Origin: Bacteroidota bacterium | Lineage (GTDB): Bacteria > Bacteroidota > Bacteroidia > AKYH767-A > OLB10 | Assembly (NCBI GenBank): GCA_016713925.1 | Contig: JADJOH010000002.1 | Coordinates: 1,302,001 to 1,366,000, forward strand | Direction: 5' to 3' | Length of the DNA stretch: 64,000 nt | Shown here: one piece after another, positions 45,472 through 54,668 of the stretch | Position numbering within the stretch: the first letter of the stretch is position 1 | How the letters are laid out: each line of letters begins with the position of its first letter | Translations under genes and position numbers: made by a program | Notes under the pieces: generated by a model | Database searches by the model: none | Told to the model about the DNA's origin: nothing | The model's input: only the letters and a program-made list of their open reading frames with translations

Positions 45472-46587
45472 TTAATCTTCATGATTAACCAGCTTTCTAT
45501 CGAGTACAATTTTCTTTTCGCCACCATTGGGGCCGCTGATAATATAATTCTGGGCCAAATCAGCTCCTAAAAGTTTCACAAACTTGGCGCGAATTTTCGC
45601 CATTTTTTCACTGAGTGAATTGCTATCGGCACGACAAAGGTCTTCCACCAATTTTTCGATCACGGCTCTATCGTCGCGACGGCTGAGTAAGTGCATATAC
45701 TCTGAGAGTTCAGCACGGTGATCGACCACATCACTGACTTTAATACCTTCCGGATGATTCAGGAACAAGAGATAGACTCCCAGTTCAGCAGGAGTAAGAT
45801 TGATTTTCAGCATTCCAAGGTCCGGAATATAAGGGCTTTTGTTCCGGCCTTTCAGCAGTAGTGGCAGCGGGCTTCTCACTAAATCATAGCGTTCCCGAAA
45901 CAGTAGTTGCCGACGAATGCTATCCATCATTTCGAAGGTATAACGGATATGCGCATGGGAGACTTTGCGTTCTGCAATAATCTTCTGGCAATCGGGGCAA
46001 ATATCGGCAGTGCGCAATTTAAGCGAGATTTCTTCTTTCTGCTCGCAGAAATCGAGGATACAACCACGTGCCGTTTTATGCATGGCAGTAAACATTTCAG
46101 AAGGCTTATCAAACATGATCTGCTTCAGCAGAATGCTCACCATCTGATAAGCGATGGGATATCTGCTGTCGCCGGCGGCATATAGCTCCCATTGCTCCGT
46201 ATGCACGAAATAGTTGTTGGGCGTTTTTTCATCGTATCCTGAAAACCAGTTGGGGTAATTTCCATAATCAGTGAGGAGAATGACTATTTCATCTGCAGGT
46301 ATATTGCATTTTTTCCTGAAGTCATTATTTGCATGAAAAAGATCGTTCCACGAGAGGCGCTCCACTGACATTTCAGCACTATACATCACCCTGGATTCCA
46401 TTACTTCCTGACGATGATATTTTTCATCATCCGGGAACAATAGCTTCACTTCGTCCTGTATGCTGAGCTCAGCAGGATGGCCATAGGTATGAAATGTAAA
46501 TGGCCCCGGAATATGCTGCAGGAAATCACAGACTCCAAAATAGAGGGCATCCTCCACTCCATCCGTACGTATCAGGTAAACATTCAT
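45472..46587 (-). CDS. Uncharacterised protein with a CxxC pair and a helical C-terminal domain
   Basis: 371 residues, no signal peptide, so cytoplasmic. N-terminal half: MNVYLIRTDGVEDALYFGVC, then an acidic region and IVILLTDYGNYPNWFSGYD. The middle has CILDFC (about 172-177) and ICPDCQKIIAERKVSHAHIR, a possible half zinc-ribbon or four-Cys site formed by the two pairs. The C-terminal ~110 residues (LTPAELGVYLLFLNHPEGIKVSDV ...) look like a helix-turn-helix/winged-helix region (about 265-360). I do not recognise the family. The neighbour at 47020 encodes a VWA-domain protein on the same strand, but they are 430 bp apart. Confidence 0.6.
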   Translation of the reverse strand: MNVYLIRTDGVEDALYFGVCDFLQHIPGPFTFHTYGHPAELSIQDEVKLLFPDDEKYHRQEVMESRVMYSAEMSVERLSWNDLFHANNDFRKKCNIPADEIVILLTDYGNYPNWFSGYDEKTPNNYFVHTEQWELYAAGDSRYPIAYQMVSILLKQIMFDKPSEMFTAMHKTARGCILDFCEQKEEISLKLRTADICPDCQKIIAERKVSHAHIRYTFEMMDSIRRQLLFRERYDLVRSPLPLLLKGRNKSPYIPDLGMLKINLTPAELGVYLLFLNHPEGIKVSDVVDHRAELSEYMHLLSRRDDRAVIEKLVEDLCRADSNSLSEKMAKIRAKFVKLLGADLAQNYIISGPNGGEKKIVLDRKLVNHED

Positions 46588-46740
46588 AGTGTTAAATATC
46601 GCATTTTCTTTTCAACCGGACTAAACATTTATGTCTGAATTTTTCATCTTCTACTGCTTTCTTTTGATGGTAACATTCAAGCTACAGCAAATCTAACACT
46701 TTAAGATCAGCTACCTCTGACTGACGACAGGCAACCGCGG

Positions 46741-46950
46741 GGACGCAGGGACTACTACGCTAAAGCTTCGAAGTCCGAAGGTCTACTTCGCTAAAGCTTC
46801 GAAGACCGAGGGAAGGCGCAAGGTCTACTACGCTAACTGTGTGCGCCAAAGCTTAAGCGACGGTGTAAGCTTCGAAGACCGAAGGTCTACTACGCTAACT
46901 GTGTGCGCCAAAGCTTAAGCGACGGTGTAAGCTTCGAAGACCGAAGGTGG
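46741..46950. repeat. Tandem array with 62-bp unit (two exact copies plus degenerate ones)
   Basis: Two exact 62-bp copies at 46821-46882 and 46883-46944 (AGGTCTACTACGCTAACTGT ... TTCGAAGACCGA). A shorter degenerate copy, ACTACGCTAAAGCTTCGAAG, repeats at 46750-46810. The unit contains the complementary block CGCCAAAGCTTAAGCGACGG found at 30183-30250. The array ends in GGTGGCGCGGGG. Intergenic, no reading frame. Confidence 0.8.
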
Positions 46951-47019
46951 CGCGGGGTTTTCGTTGATAGTTGCATGATGACACCACGGTTGTCATTTTA
47001 AATTTCTATGACATGTACC

Positions 47020-47634
47020 TCAATTCTTAAAGAATCCTGTCTTTCGCATTCCTCTTCGCTTATGATCCATATAATCGTGAAGCGTCACATTCATCTCCTG
47101 CATGGCGCTTGCCAAATGGGATTTTGATACGGAACGCACCTCTTCACGGTCGATGTTTAGCCGGCGGGCGATACTCCAGGCATCGATATCTGCTCCAACA
47201 AAACTAAACGACCAACGTTCTGTTCTTTTCCGATTGCTGATCTTCTCCGCTATCTGCTTATAGGTAAAAAACTGAGATGCATTCTCTTCCCCATCCGTCA
47301 GCACTACGATCACCACATCATCCTCCGGACTGAGCAGTCGTTCTGTATCCATTATTCTCATACCGATGGCATCCAGCAGCGCGGTTGATCCCTCGGGTAC
47401 ATACTGACGCAAGGTCAAGAGTGGGGCTTGTTCCGGCCCCAGATGTGAATACAACGTCGTTACTTCTGTATTAAAAAGAACCAGCGAAACCACCATTTCT
47501 TGTCCGGGCATCCGCTCTGCAAGGGAACGAATAGACAAAATCTGATTATTTACTGCATTTAAAGTTTCACTCCGCACATTTGACATACTCCCACTGGCAT
47601 CAAGGATTAACTGATAATAGGTTTTCGATTTCAT
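47020..47634 (-). CDS. VWA-domain protein with MIDAS motif
   Basis: 204 residues. A von Willebrand factor A domain begins at residue 6, with DASGSMS (MIDAS Asp12, Ser14, Ser16), an LFNT strand, the MIDAS threonine in GSTALLDAIG and the final Asp in VVLTDGEEN. The MIDAS is complete, so metal-dependent ligand binding is plausible. There is no signal peptide, so it acts in the cytoplasm. Small cytoplasmic VWA proteins of this kind are related to the TerY-type stress or phage-defence proteins; that link is inference here. The C-terminus is basic (MDHKRRGMRKTGFF). Confidence 0.85.
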   Translation of the reverse strand: MKSKTYYQLILDASGSMSNVRSETLNAVNNQILSIRSLAERMPGQEMVVSLVLFNTEVTTLYSHLGPEQAPLLTLRQYVPEGSTALLDAIGMRIMDTERLLSPEDDVVIVVLTDGEENASQFFTYKQIAEKISNRKRTERWSFSFVGADIDAWSIARRLNIDREEVRSVSKSHLASAMQEMNVTLHDYMDHKRRGMRKTGFFKN

Positions 47635-47915
47635 CTTTTCTTTTTTGATGAAACAAAGGTAGGGTCACCCGGCCGTGGTAGCTAATTTCGACAAGCTTGT
47701 TGGGGATCTACCTATTCACTTTTAGAGACACTCCATTACTGAAAGAAAAACAAACGGAAGCAGGTCGAACTAAAGGTAAAGCTATTCCGCTGTTGAATCA
47801 GAAAAGAGCGGTTAATTTTATCCCTGATCATGAACATTCTCGAAATCCAACTCTTAACCTCCCTGAAGTTCAAAGCCCGAAAAAATCTCTGCCATTAAAC
47901 TTTTCGTTTCCCCTC

Positions 47916-48506
47916 TTATCCATACAACTTCATTGTCCGTTTTACATAGGTACTCATCCCCATCCAAAAATAGTTTTTATACTCGTACGGATCAAATCGA
48001 TAACCTAACCATTCATCGTACTCTCTGATTTCCGCTTTTTTCTTGCTCAGGATGGCCTGTTTAAGAATACTATATCCGGGAGGTCCACCCACATCTTCCG
48101 GCGGACAAGCCATAGCTCCCGCCAGACAACGGGGGTAAGTCCATGTAGATTCGGTTTGGGTATACCCTCTCAAAATCACCTCGTGTTCCCAGTAATCCCC
48201 AAAATCATACACATACCGAATTGAATCCCCTTCGGCAAGTAAAAAATCGGTCAGCTTCACCTTCTTTGCATCCAACAATAACTCTTCTTCATCTATATCA
48301 AAATCCGGACAACCATACAACTCCTTTTTTCCGTCCTTCATTACTTCAAACTGAAACAAATGACTTGACTGCCATTTCATCGCCACTTGAATGACGGCAT
48401 GCAGTTCCAATAAACTCATTCGGGGTGCCACCTCTACCAAACGCCATACAGTGGGAGTGGTGTGCAGCAATTTAATTTCGAGGATGAAGAGGTTGGGTGC
48501 GGACAT
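47916..48506 (-). CDS. Plasmid pRiA4b ORF-3-like protein
   Basis: 196 residues. The start MSAPNLFILEIKLLHTTPTVWR with LELHAVIQVAMKWQSSHLFQF is the hallmark N-terminal block of the pRiA4b ORF-3 family (IS1096 passenger-type TnpR family). The conserved middle YVYDFGDYWEHEVILRG and the PRCLAGAMACPPEDVGGPPGY block are present. The end EWLGYRFDPYEYK is also typical. The function is unknown; family members occur both on mobile elements and in chromosomes. No transposase is nearby. It is preceded and followed by non-coding stretches. Confidence 0.88.
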   Translation of the reverse strand: MSAPNLFILEIKLLHTTPTVWRLVEVAPRMSLLELHAVIQVAMKWQSSHLFQFEVMKDGKKELYGCPDFDIDEEELLLDAKKVKLTDFLLAEGDSIRYVYDFGDYWEHEVILRGYTQTESTWTYPRCLAGAMACPPEDVGGPPGYSILKQAILSKKKAEIREYDEWLGYRFDPYEYKNYFWMGMSTYVKRTMKLYG

Positions 48507-48826
48507 GGGTTGAGGAGTGAATGAGCCGTTGTTTATTGATTTCGGAATGTAAATTGAAAGTGAAAATAGACAAAATCAGAATTAAGTTGATTTCAAAATT
48601 CGTTGGAATATTCAATTCTAAGAATAGTCTGTCCACTTCCATCAAAATCTTTTTTGGTGGATCTTTCTATCATTGAATCCGCACATAAATATTCATGTAT
48701 AGTGAAGAGCATATTTTAACATCATAAAAACGTCACGGGGCATTGCAATAAAGACCATTTGAAGAAATGCCCTTTCTAATTCTGCCAGTTGATCTATTTA
48801 AAAAGGCTAAAATACGATACAATCCC
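48507..48826. other. Intergenic region upstream of the AraC gene
   Basis: Divergent spacing between the pRiA4b-like gene and the AraC regulator. AT-rich; no gene or hairpin with a T-run was seen. The only clear element is the -7 box just before the AraC start, listed separately. Confidence 0.4.
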
Positions 48827-48834
48827 TACCTTTG
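48827..48834 (+). promoter_or_regulatory. Bacteroidota -7 box before the AraC-type gene
   Basis: TACCTTTG, an exact TAnnTTTG match, 23 bp before the ATG at 48857. A matching TTTG at -33 is not visible. Its position supports 48857 over the upstream in-frame ATG at 48767. Confidence 0.6.
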
Positions 48835-48856
48835 TCTTTATTTGAATTTCACAACT

Positions 48857-49786
48857 ATGGTAAAACTGAGCATACATGATTTCTACAAGGACATTCTTGG
48901 CGAAAATGCAAGTCAACTGGATTACTTTTTTGAAAATCAAAGCACCAATGATCTGGGGCATTTCAATGTTTTTGATATTGCTAAATTCTATTATAGCAAC
49001 AAGCAAAAGCCGGCGATGTCGTACAATAGAAGATTGTACTATAAGATTAGTCTGATAAAGGGGCATAATGTGGTAGAGTATGCAGATAAAACTGTTCAAA
49101 TAGAAAAGCAGGGGATTTTGTTTGCAACACCGAAGATTCCCTATCGGTATACACCACAAGATGCCAATCAGAACGGTTATTTCTGCGTATTTACAAAAGA
49201 TTTTTTATCGAAATCAAAAACCGGAATTTTGCTAGATGACTTTTCTGTCTTTTCTCCCAAAAGCGAATTTATCTATGAGGTTGACGATTCGCAATACAAT
49301 GAACTGGAGGCCATTTTCATAAAAATGAGTCAGGAATTGTCTTCCGACTATGCATTTAAATATGATTTGCTTCGTAATTATGTGATCGAATTATTACATA
49401 CAGGTCAAAAACTAAGTCCGATAAGCAGTTCCTTAAAAAACATCAATGCTGCAGGTAGAATATCGGCTTTGTTTATCGAATTACTGGAGCGGCAATTTCC
49501 GATAGAAAATGATGCACAAGTGATCCAACTAAAAACACCTCTGGATTTTGCTACCGCATTGGGTGTACATATCAATCATTTGAACAAGGTATTAAAAGAA
49601 ACTACCGGAAAAAGTACTACAGAAATTATTAACAGCCGCATCGTTGAAGAAGCCAAAATTCTGCTCTTGCAAACCAAGTGGAATGTGACCGAAATAGCAA
49701 ATGCCTTAGGTTTTGATGAAGTAGCTCATTTTTCAAATTATTTTAAAAAACATACCACGCTCTCGCCATTGAATTTTAGAAATTGA
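48857..49786 (+). CDS. AraC-family transcriptional regulator
   Basis: 309 residues from ATG 48857 (MVKLSIHDFYKDIL). The region upstream to 48767 is excluded by the -7 box at 48827. The N-terminal ~170 residues form a ligand-sensing cupin-like domain (TPKIPYRYTPQDANQNGYFC). The C-terminal ~100 residues hold the two helix-turn-helix motifs of the AraC/XylS DNA-binding domain (LDFATALGVHINHLNKVLKE; VTEIANALGFDEVAHFSNYF, with HTTLSPLNFR). The SDR gene 87 bp downstream on the same strand is its probable target; AraC-SDR pairs of this kind are common. Inducer unknown. Confidence 0.92.
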   Translation: MVKLSIHDFYKDILGENASQLDYFFENQSTNDLGHFNVFDIAKFYYSNKQKPAMSYNRRLYYKISLIKGHNVVEYADKTVQIEKQGILFATPKIPYRYTPQDANQNGYFCVFTKDFLSKSKTGILLDDFSVFSPKSEFIYEVDDSQYNELEAIFIKMSQELSSDYAFKYDLLRNYVIELLHTGQKLSPISSSLKNINAAGRISALFIELLERQFPIENDAQVIQLKTPLDFATALGVHINHLNKVLKETTGKSTTEIINSRIVEEAKILLLQTKWNVTEIANALGFDEVAHFSNYFKKHTTLSPLNFRN

Positions 49787-49872
49787 TTGATTTTTGCAAA
49801 TACTTGATTGTTGTTTGCAAACCGGGTTTTTACTTTTAACAGGACATTTGCATTCTGTTAAAATGTAACCAG

Positions 49873-50640
49873 ATGACGAATAAAACAAACAAAGTAGCCT
49901 TAATTACAGGCGGTAGTCGCGGATTGGGGAGAGACATGGCCATTCAATTAGCCCGAAAAGGTTTTGATATAATTATTACTTACAACAGCAATCTTAACGA
50001 AGCCGGCAAAGTAGTAGATGAGATAGTTGCTATGGGGAAAAAAGCCAAAGCCTTGCAATTGGATGTAGCTGATGCAAAAGGATTCGACTCCTTCGTTAAA
50101 AATTTAAAATCGACACTGAAGGATAGTTTTGAAACTGAACATTTACATGCCCTGATAAATAATGCCGGCATTGGAACGTACACCAGTATTGCAGATACGA
50201 CAGAAGAGGTGTTTGACACGATGGTAAATATACATCTCAAAGCTCCCTATTTTATTACACAAAAATTATTGCCTGTTATCAGTAATGGTGGCAGCATTGT
50301 AAATGTGTCAACTGGATTGACCCGATTTAGTTATCCGAATTATGCTCCTTACGCCATCATGAAAGCAGCTATTGAAAGCTTGAGCAGGTATCAGGCACAA
50401 GAACTGGGCAGTAGAAAAATTAGAGTTAATACTATAGCCCCGGGAGCCATTGCCACTGACTTTGGTGGAGGTGCAGTAAGAGACAATAAAGATTTGAATG
50501 CTTCGATAGCAAGTACCACAGCTCTTGGCCGAGTGGGCTTGCCCGATGATATTGGTAGTGTAGTTGCTTTCCTTTGCAGCGATGACGCCAAATGGGTGAA
50601 TGCCCAACGTATAGAGGTTACAGGTGGAGTGCATATTTGA
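49873..50640 (+). CDS. Short-chain dehydrogenase/reductase (SDR)
   Basis: 255 residues, classical SDR length. The Rossmann NAD(P) motif is TGGSRGLG (12-19); NNAG at 96-99; catalytic Ser146 (VNVSTG), Tyr160 and Lys164 in the YAIMK block; then PGAIATDFGG (~189-198) and the final GG in VTGGVHI. Arg15 in TGGSRG favours NADP(H). It catalyses oxidation or reduction of an alcohol/carbonyl pair on an unknown small molecule in the cytoplasm. It follows an AraC regulator gene and is probably controlled by it. Confidence 0.93.
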   Translation: MTNKTNKVALITGGSRGLGRDMAIQLARKGFDIIITYNSNLNEAGKVVDEIVAMGKKAKALQLDVADAKGFDSFVKNLKSTLKDSFETEHLHALINNAGIGTYTSIADTTEEVFDTMVNIHLKAPYFITQKLLPVISNGGSIVNVSTGLTRFSYPNYAPYAIMKAAIESLSRYQAQELGSRKIRVNTIAPGAIATDFGGGAVRDNKDLNASIASTTALGRVGLPDDIGSVVAFLCSDDAKWVNAQRIEVTGGVHI

Positions 50641-50734
50641 CATGACCTTGTGTGAGGAGCAATGGGAATAAGGCGTTTACTTTAATAAACCATTCCTTGA
50701 ATAAATTCCATCTTCTCACCTTCTAAACATAAAA

Positions 50735-52300
50735 CTACTGCTTAATGAAAGCGGTGGTGAAAACGGTTTCCTTGCTGTATAATTTCAGGAGATAAAAACC
50801 GCTCTTCATATTCAGCACAATCCTGTCGTTTCCCTCGCTCAATGTACCCTGATCGATAAGTTGTCCAAGAGGAGATAAAATTTCATAGCGAAAATTTGCG
50901 AATGGCAATCCGAACAAGCGGAGGTGATCAGATGCAGGAACGGGGCCGGCGAACAATTTGTTTTTTGCTTCATTCGAATTCAAACTACTTGTAGCTGTGG
51001 AGATCCACCAGGTGGAGATGTTCGTATTGAACGCTACTGAATCGTAAACAGTAGATGACATCAACAAAGAGGTTGAATTTATCTGTAGCAAAGTCCTCTC
51101 CCCATATCCGGGCACATCACTAAAGAGAAAACTGCCCGTTTGCAAACCGGTTGCATCAAATCTTGCCAATTGAAACCGATTTACACCCGTAGCTAACTCG
51201 TAAGCCATAAAAACAGAAACATTACCGCTATTATCGATCGTTTGAGTATATCCCACATCATTCTGACCACCTTGCGACAACACTGTATTCATGAATAGTG
51301 AGTCGCCTGTAAGACTGGAAATGCCGCGTAATTTAACTGACGAAATAGACAAGGTCTGACCAGGATATTCGGTATGCGCAACGTACAAGAGGGTATCGTG
51401 CAAGCTAAGTCCGATAGGTTCTGAGTAATAACCTGCACTATAGTTTCGGTCCCAGAGCACCTGCAGAGCGGTATCCACTCAAACGATTCCATATTGACCA
51501 CCGAGCGGGGCCTGGTTAGAACGCGCATCCAACAAATAAATACGGTCATCCTTAATAAGTACGCTCTTAATAAAATCACCATAATAGGCATTCAAACCAA
51601 TGGAGGCACGAATCGTCCCTGCGGTATCCAATTTCATAAACGAAGCATGCGTCGGCGAACCCGTAGGACCTGTCATACAATGCAGATACAGGTGCTCATC
51701 ATAATACGAAATGCCGAGCCCCTGCTGCGTACCGGCATAGGTTGTCGACCAGAGTTGCTGACCGGCAGCAGTATATTTCAGCAAAATGGCCTTATAGGAT
51801 CCGCTTAAGGTATACCCTGTGAAATAATAATTATTCGCATCATCCACACAAACACCCTTCCCCTGATCATACAATGCCCCGACACCATTAATGGTATCCA
51901 TCCATAAAAACCCTCCAGCACTGCTGTACTTCATCATCAGGATGTCGTTGTTATTTGCAGTATTAAAATATTCACCACACAATACCAGATCCCCATTCTG
52001 ATCCAACACTGCATCCATAATTTTCTCATTCTTCCCGGCCGGGCCTGAATAAAATGTCCGCCACAATTCATTACCGATGGCATCATACTTCACAATAACC
52101 AGATCAGTGTTATTCATTCCCGATGGGAGCATAATGCCTATCGTATAGACGTAACCGTTAGGATCGTAAACGGTAATACTGGAGTTTTCATTTCCCGAAG
52201 CACCATCATCAATGATGTTCTGCCAGGAGATATTGAGCTGGGCATTCGCCAGGATGGGAAATACGAAACAGGACAGAAGGAGTATGAAATGTTTTTTCAT
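50735..52300 (-). pseudogene. T9SS-secreted propeller protein interrupted by an in-frame TGA
   Basis: ATG 52300 (signal peptide MKKHFILLLSCFVFPILANA) to 50735 is one frame of about 521 codons, with TGA at 51479-51481. The next codons read GTG GAT ACC GCT, giving V-D-T-A; the context GIV[W]VDTALQVLWDRN suggests TGG (Trp) changed to TGA. TGA is used as a normal stop elsewhere (50638-50640), so recoding is unlikely. The body has propeller blades (KYDAIGNELWRTFYSG; KYSSAGGFLWMD; KYTAAGQQLWSTTYAG) and the C-terminus is a T9SS domain (PVPASDHLRLFGLPFANF ... GFYLLKLYSKETVFTTAFI). A sequencing error or a recent nonsense mutation are both possible. Confidence 0.8.
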
Positions 52301-52813
52301 TGGGTTGGGTTGGGGAGATAAAGGTAGGGGAATCTCATTAGCTTGACGTATTCAAAAATACTAAAAAAGTACTTCATGTACTCCTATCTATCACAGCGGA
52401 CTCATCCGGATTTGACATCGTGAAAGTCAAGATGAGCAATCTGGCCAGATCAATTAAATGTGCTACCTAAAGTGGTACAATGATTCGAGGATCAAAATAA
52501 AAGAGTGGCGAATAGATAGTATGCAGCAGTAACCCTTCTTGGTGATTGATCTGCTAACCATATGTTAACATGTTTTCCTATTTTAGCAGTCTGAATACTA
52601 TAAAAAACTATTTCCGGAACAAATGATACACGATGTAAGAGGATAATACTCTAAGAAAATATTACTTAATAAAGATTTACTTTAACTCGAATAATACATG
52701 AATCAATTTGTAAATCTACCTTTCTTCTCTTTTCCAATAAAATCAAACTAATAATTCTACTTTAATACAATACAGGGATTGCCCAAGGATTAACCCATAC
52801 CAATTTCTACCAT
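52301..52813. other. Intergenic region upstream of the AbiEii-type toxin
   Basis: 513 bp, AT-rich, divergent between a T9SS gene and the toxin gene. CTACCTTTC near 52717 is one mismatch from a TAnnTTTG -7 box. No palindrome like those near the antitoxin gene and no protein-like frame was found. Confidence 0.4.
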
Positions 52814-53674
52814 ATGGACTTCCATAAAATAAAACTCATCACCATTGCTGCATTACTGTCGGATGATATCCTATTAGGCATGTTTGTATTGAAGGGTGGC
52901 AATGCATTGGAACTGGTTTACGAAATTACAAACCGGGGAAGTATCGATATCGATTTTTCGATGGAGGGTGATTTTAAACCGGAAGAGCGGTCACGTGTTG
53001 AACGGCAAATGGATTCGCTATTAAAAGACGAATTCGATAAGCATGGATATGTGGTATTCGATGTAAAACTGAATGAACGCCCGGAGCATATTCGTGAGGA
53101 AGTAAAGAGTTTCTGGGGTGGTTATTTATTGGAGTTTAAGATAATTAAGCGGGAAGAATATGACAAACTTTCACTGGAGATTGATACTGTTCGCAGGAAT
53201 GCCATTCCTATCAAACCCGATGGGTCTACGAAATTTACTGTTGATATCAGCAAGTATGAGTATGTAGGCCGAAAAGAGAAGCGAGAGTTGGATGGTTCAA
53301 TTGTATATGTTTATTCTCCCGCAATGCTGGTATTGGAAAAGCTTAGAGCGATTTGTCAGCAATTACCCGAATATAAAGAAATCATCGGAAGTAAAAAATC
53401 AAGTCCTCGTCCCCGGGATTTTTATGATATCTACAATCTGCTTAAAACCTTTCCGGATATTGAAAGCAATGATGAGCTTAAAGACATGCCGCGTTTTGTG
53501 TTTGAGGCCAAAAGAGTGCCCTTGGATTTCCTAAATAGAATATCTTCTCAGCTTGAATTTCACAGACAGGCTTGGGAAAGCGTTGCCCAGACAGTGAGCC
53601 AGCGTGAAACGTTAAACGAGTTTGATTACTATTTTAATTTTGTTGTTGAATTTGCATACAGACTAAAGTCCTAA
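52814..53674 (+). CDS. AbiEii/AbiGii-type nucleotidyltransferase toxin
   Basis: 286 residues. The N-terminus MDFHKIKLITIAAL leads to LKGGNALELVYE and then GSIDIDFSM, which form the nucleotidyltransferase core of the AbiEii family (GG-N ... D-x-D-F-S). The later blocks VDISKYEYVGRKEKREL, LVLEKLRAICQQ and RPRDFYDIYNLL match the same family, where a conserved Asp/Lys region and R-x-R-D-x-x-D-I follow. AbiEii proteins are type IV toxins that use GTP or another NTP to modify a target, often tRNA, causing growth arrest during phage infection. The gene overlaps the convergent antitoxin-like gene by 12 bp at its 3' end. The start is the first ATG of the frame. Confidence 0.88.
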   Translation: MDFHKIKLITIAALLSDDILLGMFVLKGGNALELVYEITNRGSIDIDFSMEGDFKPEERSRVERQMDSLLKDEFDKHGYVVFDVKLNERPEHIREEVKSFWGGYLLEFKIIKREEYDKLSLEIDTVRRNAIPIKPDGSTKFTVDISKYEYVGRKEKRELDGSIVYVYSPAMLVLEKLRAICQQLPEYKEIIGSKKSSPRPRDFYDIYNLLKTFPDIESNDELKDMPRFVFEAKRVPLDFLNRISSQLEFHRQAWESVAQTVSQRETLNEFDYYFNFVVEFAYRLKS

Positions 53675-54547
53675 GGGATAAACCAAATTCCACTTTGTTG
53701 ATAGCACAGGGTTTTTAATCGAATAGGTAAGGTAGAACTTATATTTGTTATCGCTGGCAAATAAATGTTGAATCTGATCGCTATAACCTGCCTTCTCGAG
53801 GTAAAAACCAATCACCTGATGATAGGGATAGATGAAATCCATTTGCGTTAAATAGTTTCTTAACTTTTGAATATCTGCTTTTTCTTTCGCCAATTCATAC
53901 GCTCTTAAAACTTCAGTCACTCCTCCGGAATAAGAAGGACGTATGGCAATATCAATCAGGGTACGTTCGAGGTCTGTAAAGCTGTACGAAAGCTCGCCAT
54001 TGTTGACAGAGATAACCCCGAGTTCATTTGTAAAACGCCCATTCGTAATAACAATCTTCTTATCCCCATGAAAATAGTGTTTGGCGCTTTTCCTTTGCGG
54101 TCTGCTGAAAGCTGCATCGATATTTTCCTGAGTCAATACAGGTTGCTGAATTCTGTTTGCGACAGATAATTTCGAATGTTCAAAATTCAGATAATATGTT
54201 TTAGGAATCTGCAGTGTTAATTGGTGTAAAAACAACGAAGTGTAGAACGCATAGTACGAGTTATTCACCAAACCCGAGAGGATTGTCATTTCATCCTTTG
54301 ATCGCCAGGTATACAATTTCACTTCACGCGCATCGATGCTGTTTATAGTGGATTCCGCCAGATCCCCTTTTTTCACTAAAAACGTTATTACTTTTTCCGG
54401 ACTACCATTAAATGTGAAATCAAGTTGCTGAAGCAGATCAACCAATACAATGCTCAGTTTAGCCTTTGTAAAAGATTTAATCGGGTAAGCCCCCATCGCG
54501 GCGGAGAGTTCGGGATAAACAAGTTCTAAACTGGATTTTCGTGCCAT
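53663..54547 (-). CDS. AbiEi-like antitoxin/transcriptional regulator candidate
   Basis: 294 residues. Its position tail to tail with the AbiEii-type toxin and its content suggest the partner antitoxin. The N-terminal ~100 residues (SFTKAKLSIVLVDLLQQLDF) could form the winged-helix region. The middle (IVITNGRFTNELGVISVNNGELSYSFTDLERTLIDIAI) has the T-D-L-E-R-T-L-x-D pattern of AbiEi C-terminal domains, which normally read T-x-x-R-T-L-x-D. Close to the start lies a palindromic operator overlapping a -33/-7 promoter, consistent with autoregulation as known for AbiEi. The antitoxin normally precedes the toxin in one operon; here it is convergent. Assignment by context and the TDLERT motif only. 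Confidence 0.72.
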   Translation of the reverse strand: MARKSSLELVYPELSAAMGAYPIKSFTKAKLSIVLVDLLQQLDFTFNGSPEKVITFLVKKGDLAESTINSIDAREVKLYTWRSKDEMTILSGLVNNSYYAFYTSLFLHQLTLQIPKTYYLNFEHSKLSVANRIQQPVLTQENIDAAFSRPQRKSAKHYFHGDKKIVITNGRFTNELGVISVNNGELSYSFTDLERTLIDIAIRPSYSGGVTEVLRAYELAKEKADIQKLRNYLTQMDFIYPYHQVIGFYLEKAGYSDQIQHLFASDNKYKFYLTYSIKNPVLSTKWNLVYPLGL

Positions 54548-54553
54548 TCAAAT

Positions 54554-54604
54554 TTACCTTTGGCATATATGCCAAAGGTAAGTAATAAATATCAAAATTG
54601 CAAA
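54554..54604 (-). promoter_or_regulatory. Promoter and palindromic operator of the antitoxin gene
   Basis: A perfect 28-bp palindrome, 54554-54581 (half-site TTACCTTTGGCATA), lies 7 bp upstream of the ATG. On the minus strand, -33 TTTG (54601-54604), a 20-bp spacer and -7 TACCTTTG (54573-54580) form an exact Bacteroidota promoter, with the -7 box inside the palindrome. A protein bound here would block RNA polymerase, so autoregulation is likely. Confidence 0.8.
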
Positions 54605-54668
54605 TAATTGCGGGACTTTTTTGAGCTTGATTTATGGTGAGGGTTGAGGAAATTCGGGTAATTATATC

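Noticed and set aside
46741..46950. tRNA or small RNA gene
   Set aside because: The hairpins come from the tandem repeat units, with no cloverleaf or conserved tRNA bases.
47916..48506. Insertion sequence suggested by the pRiA4b ORF-3 family name
   Set aside because: No transposase, terminal inverted repeats or target duplication were seen around the gene.
51479..51481. TGA read as tryptophan (genetic code change)
   Set aside because: TGA ends the SDR gene at 50638-50640 in the expected place, so the standard code applies.
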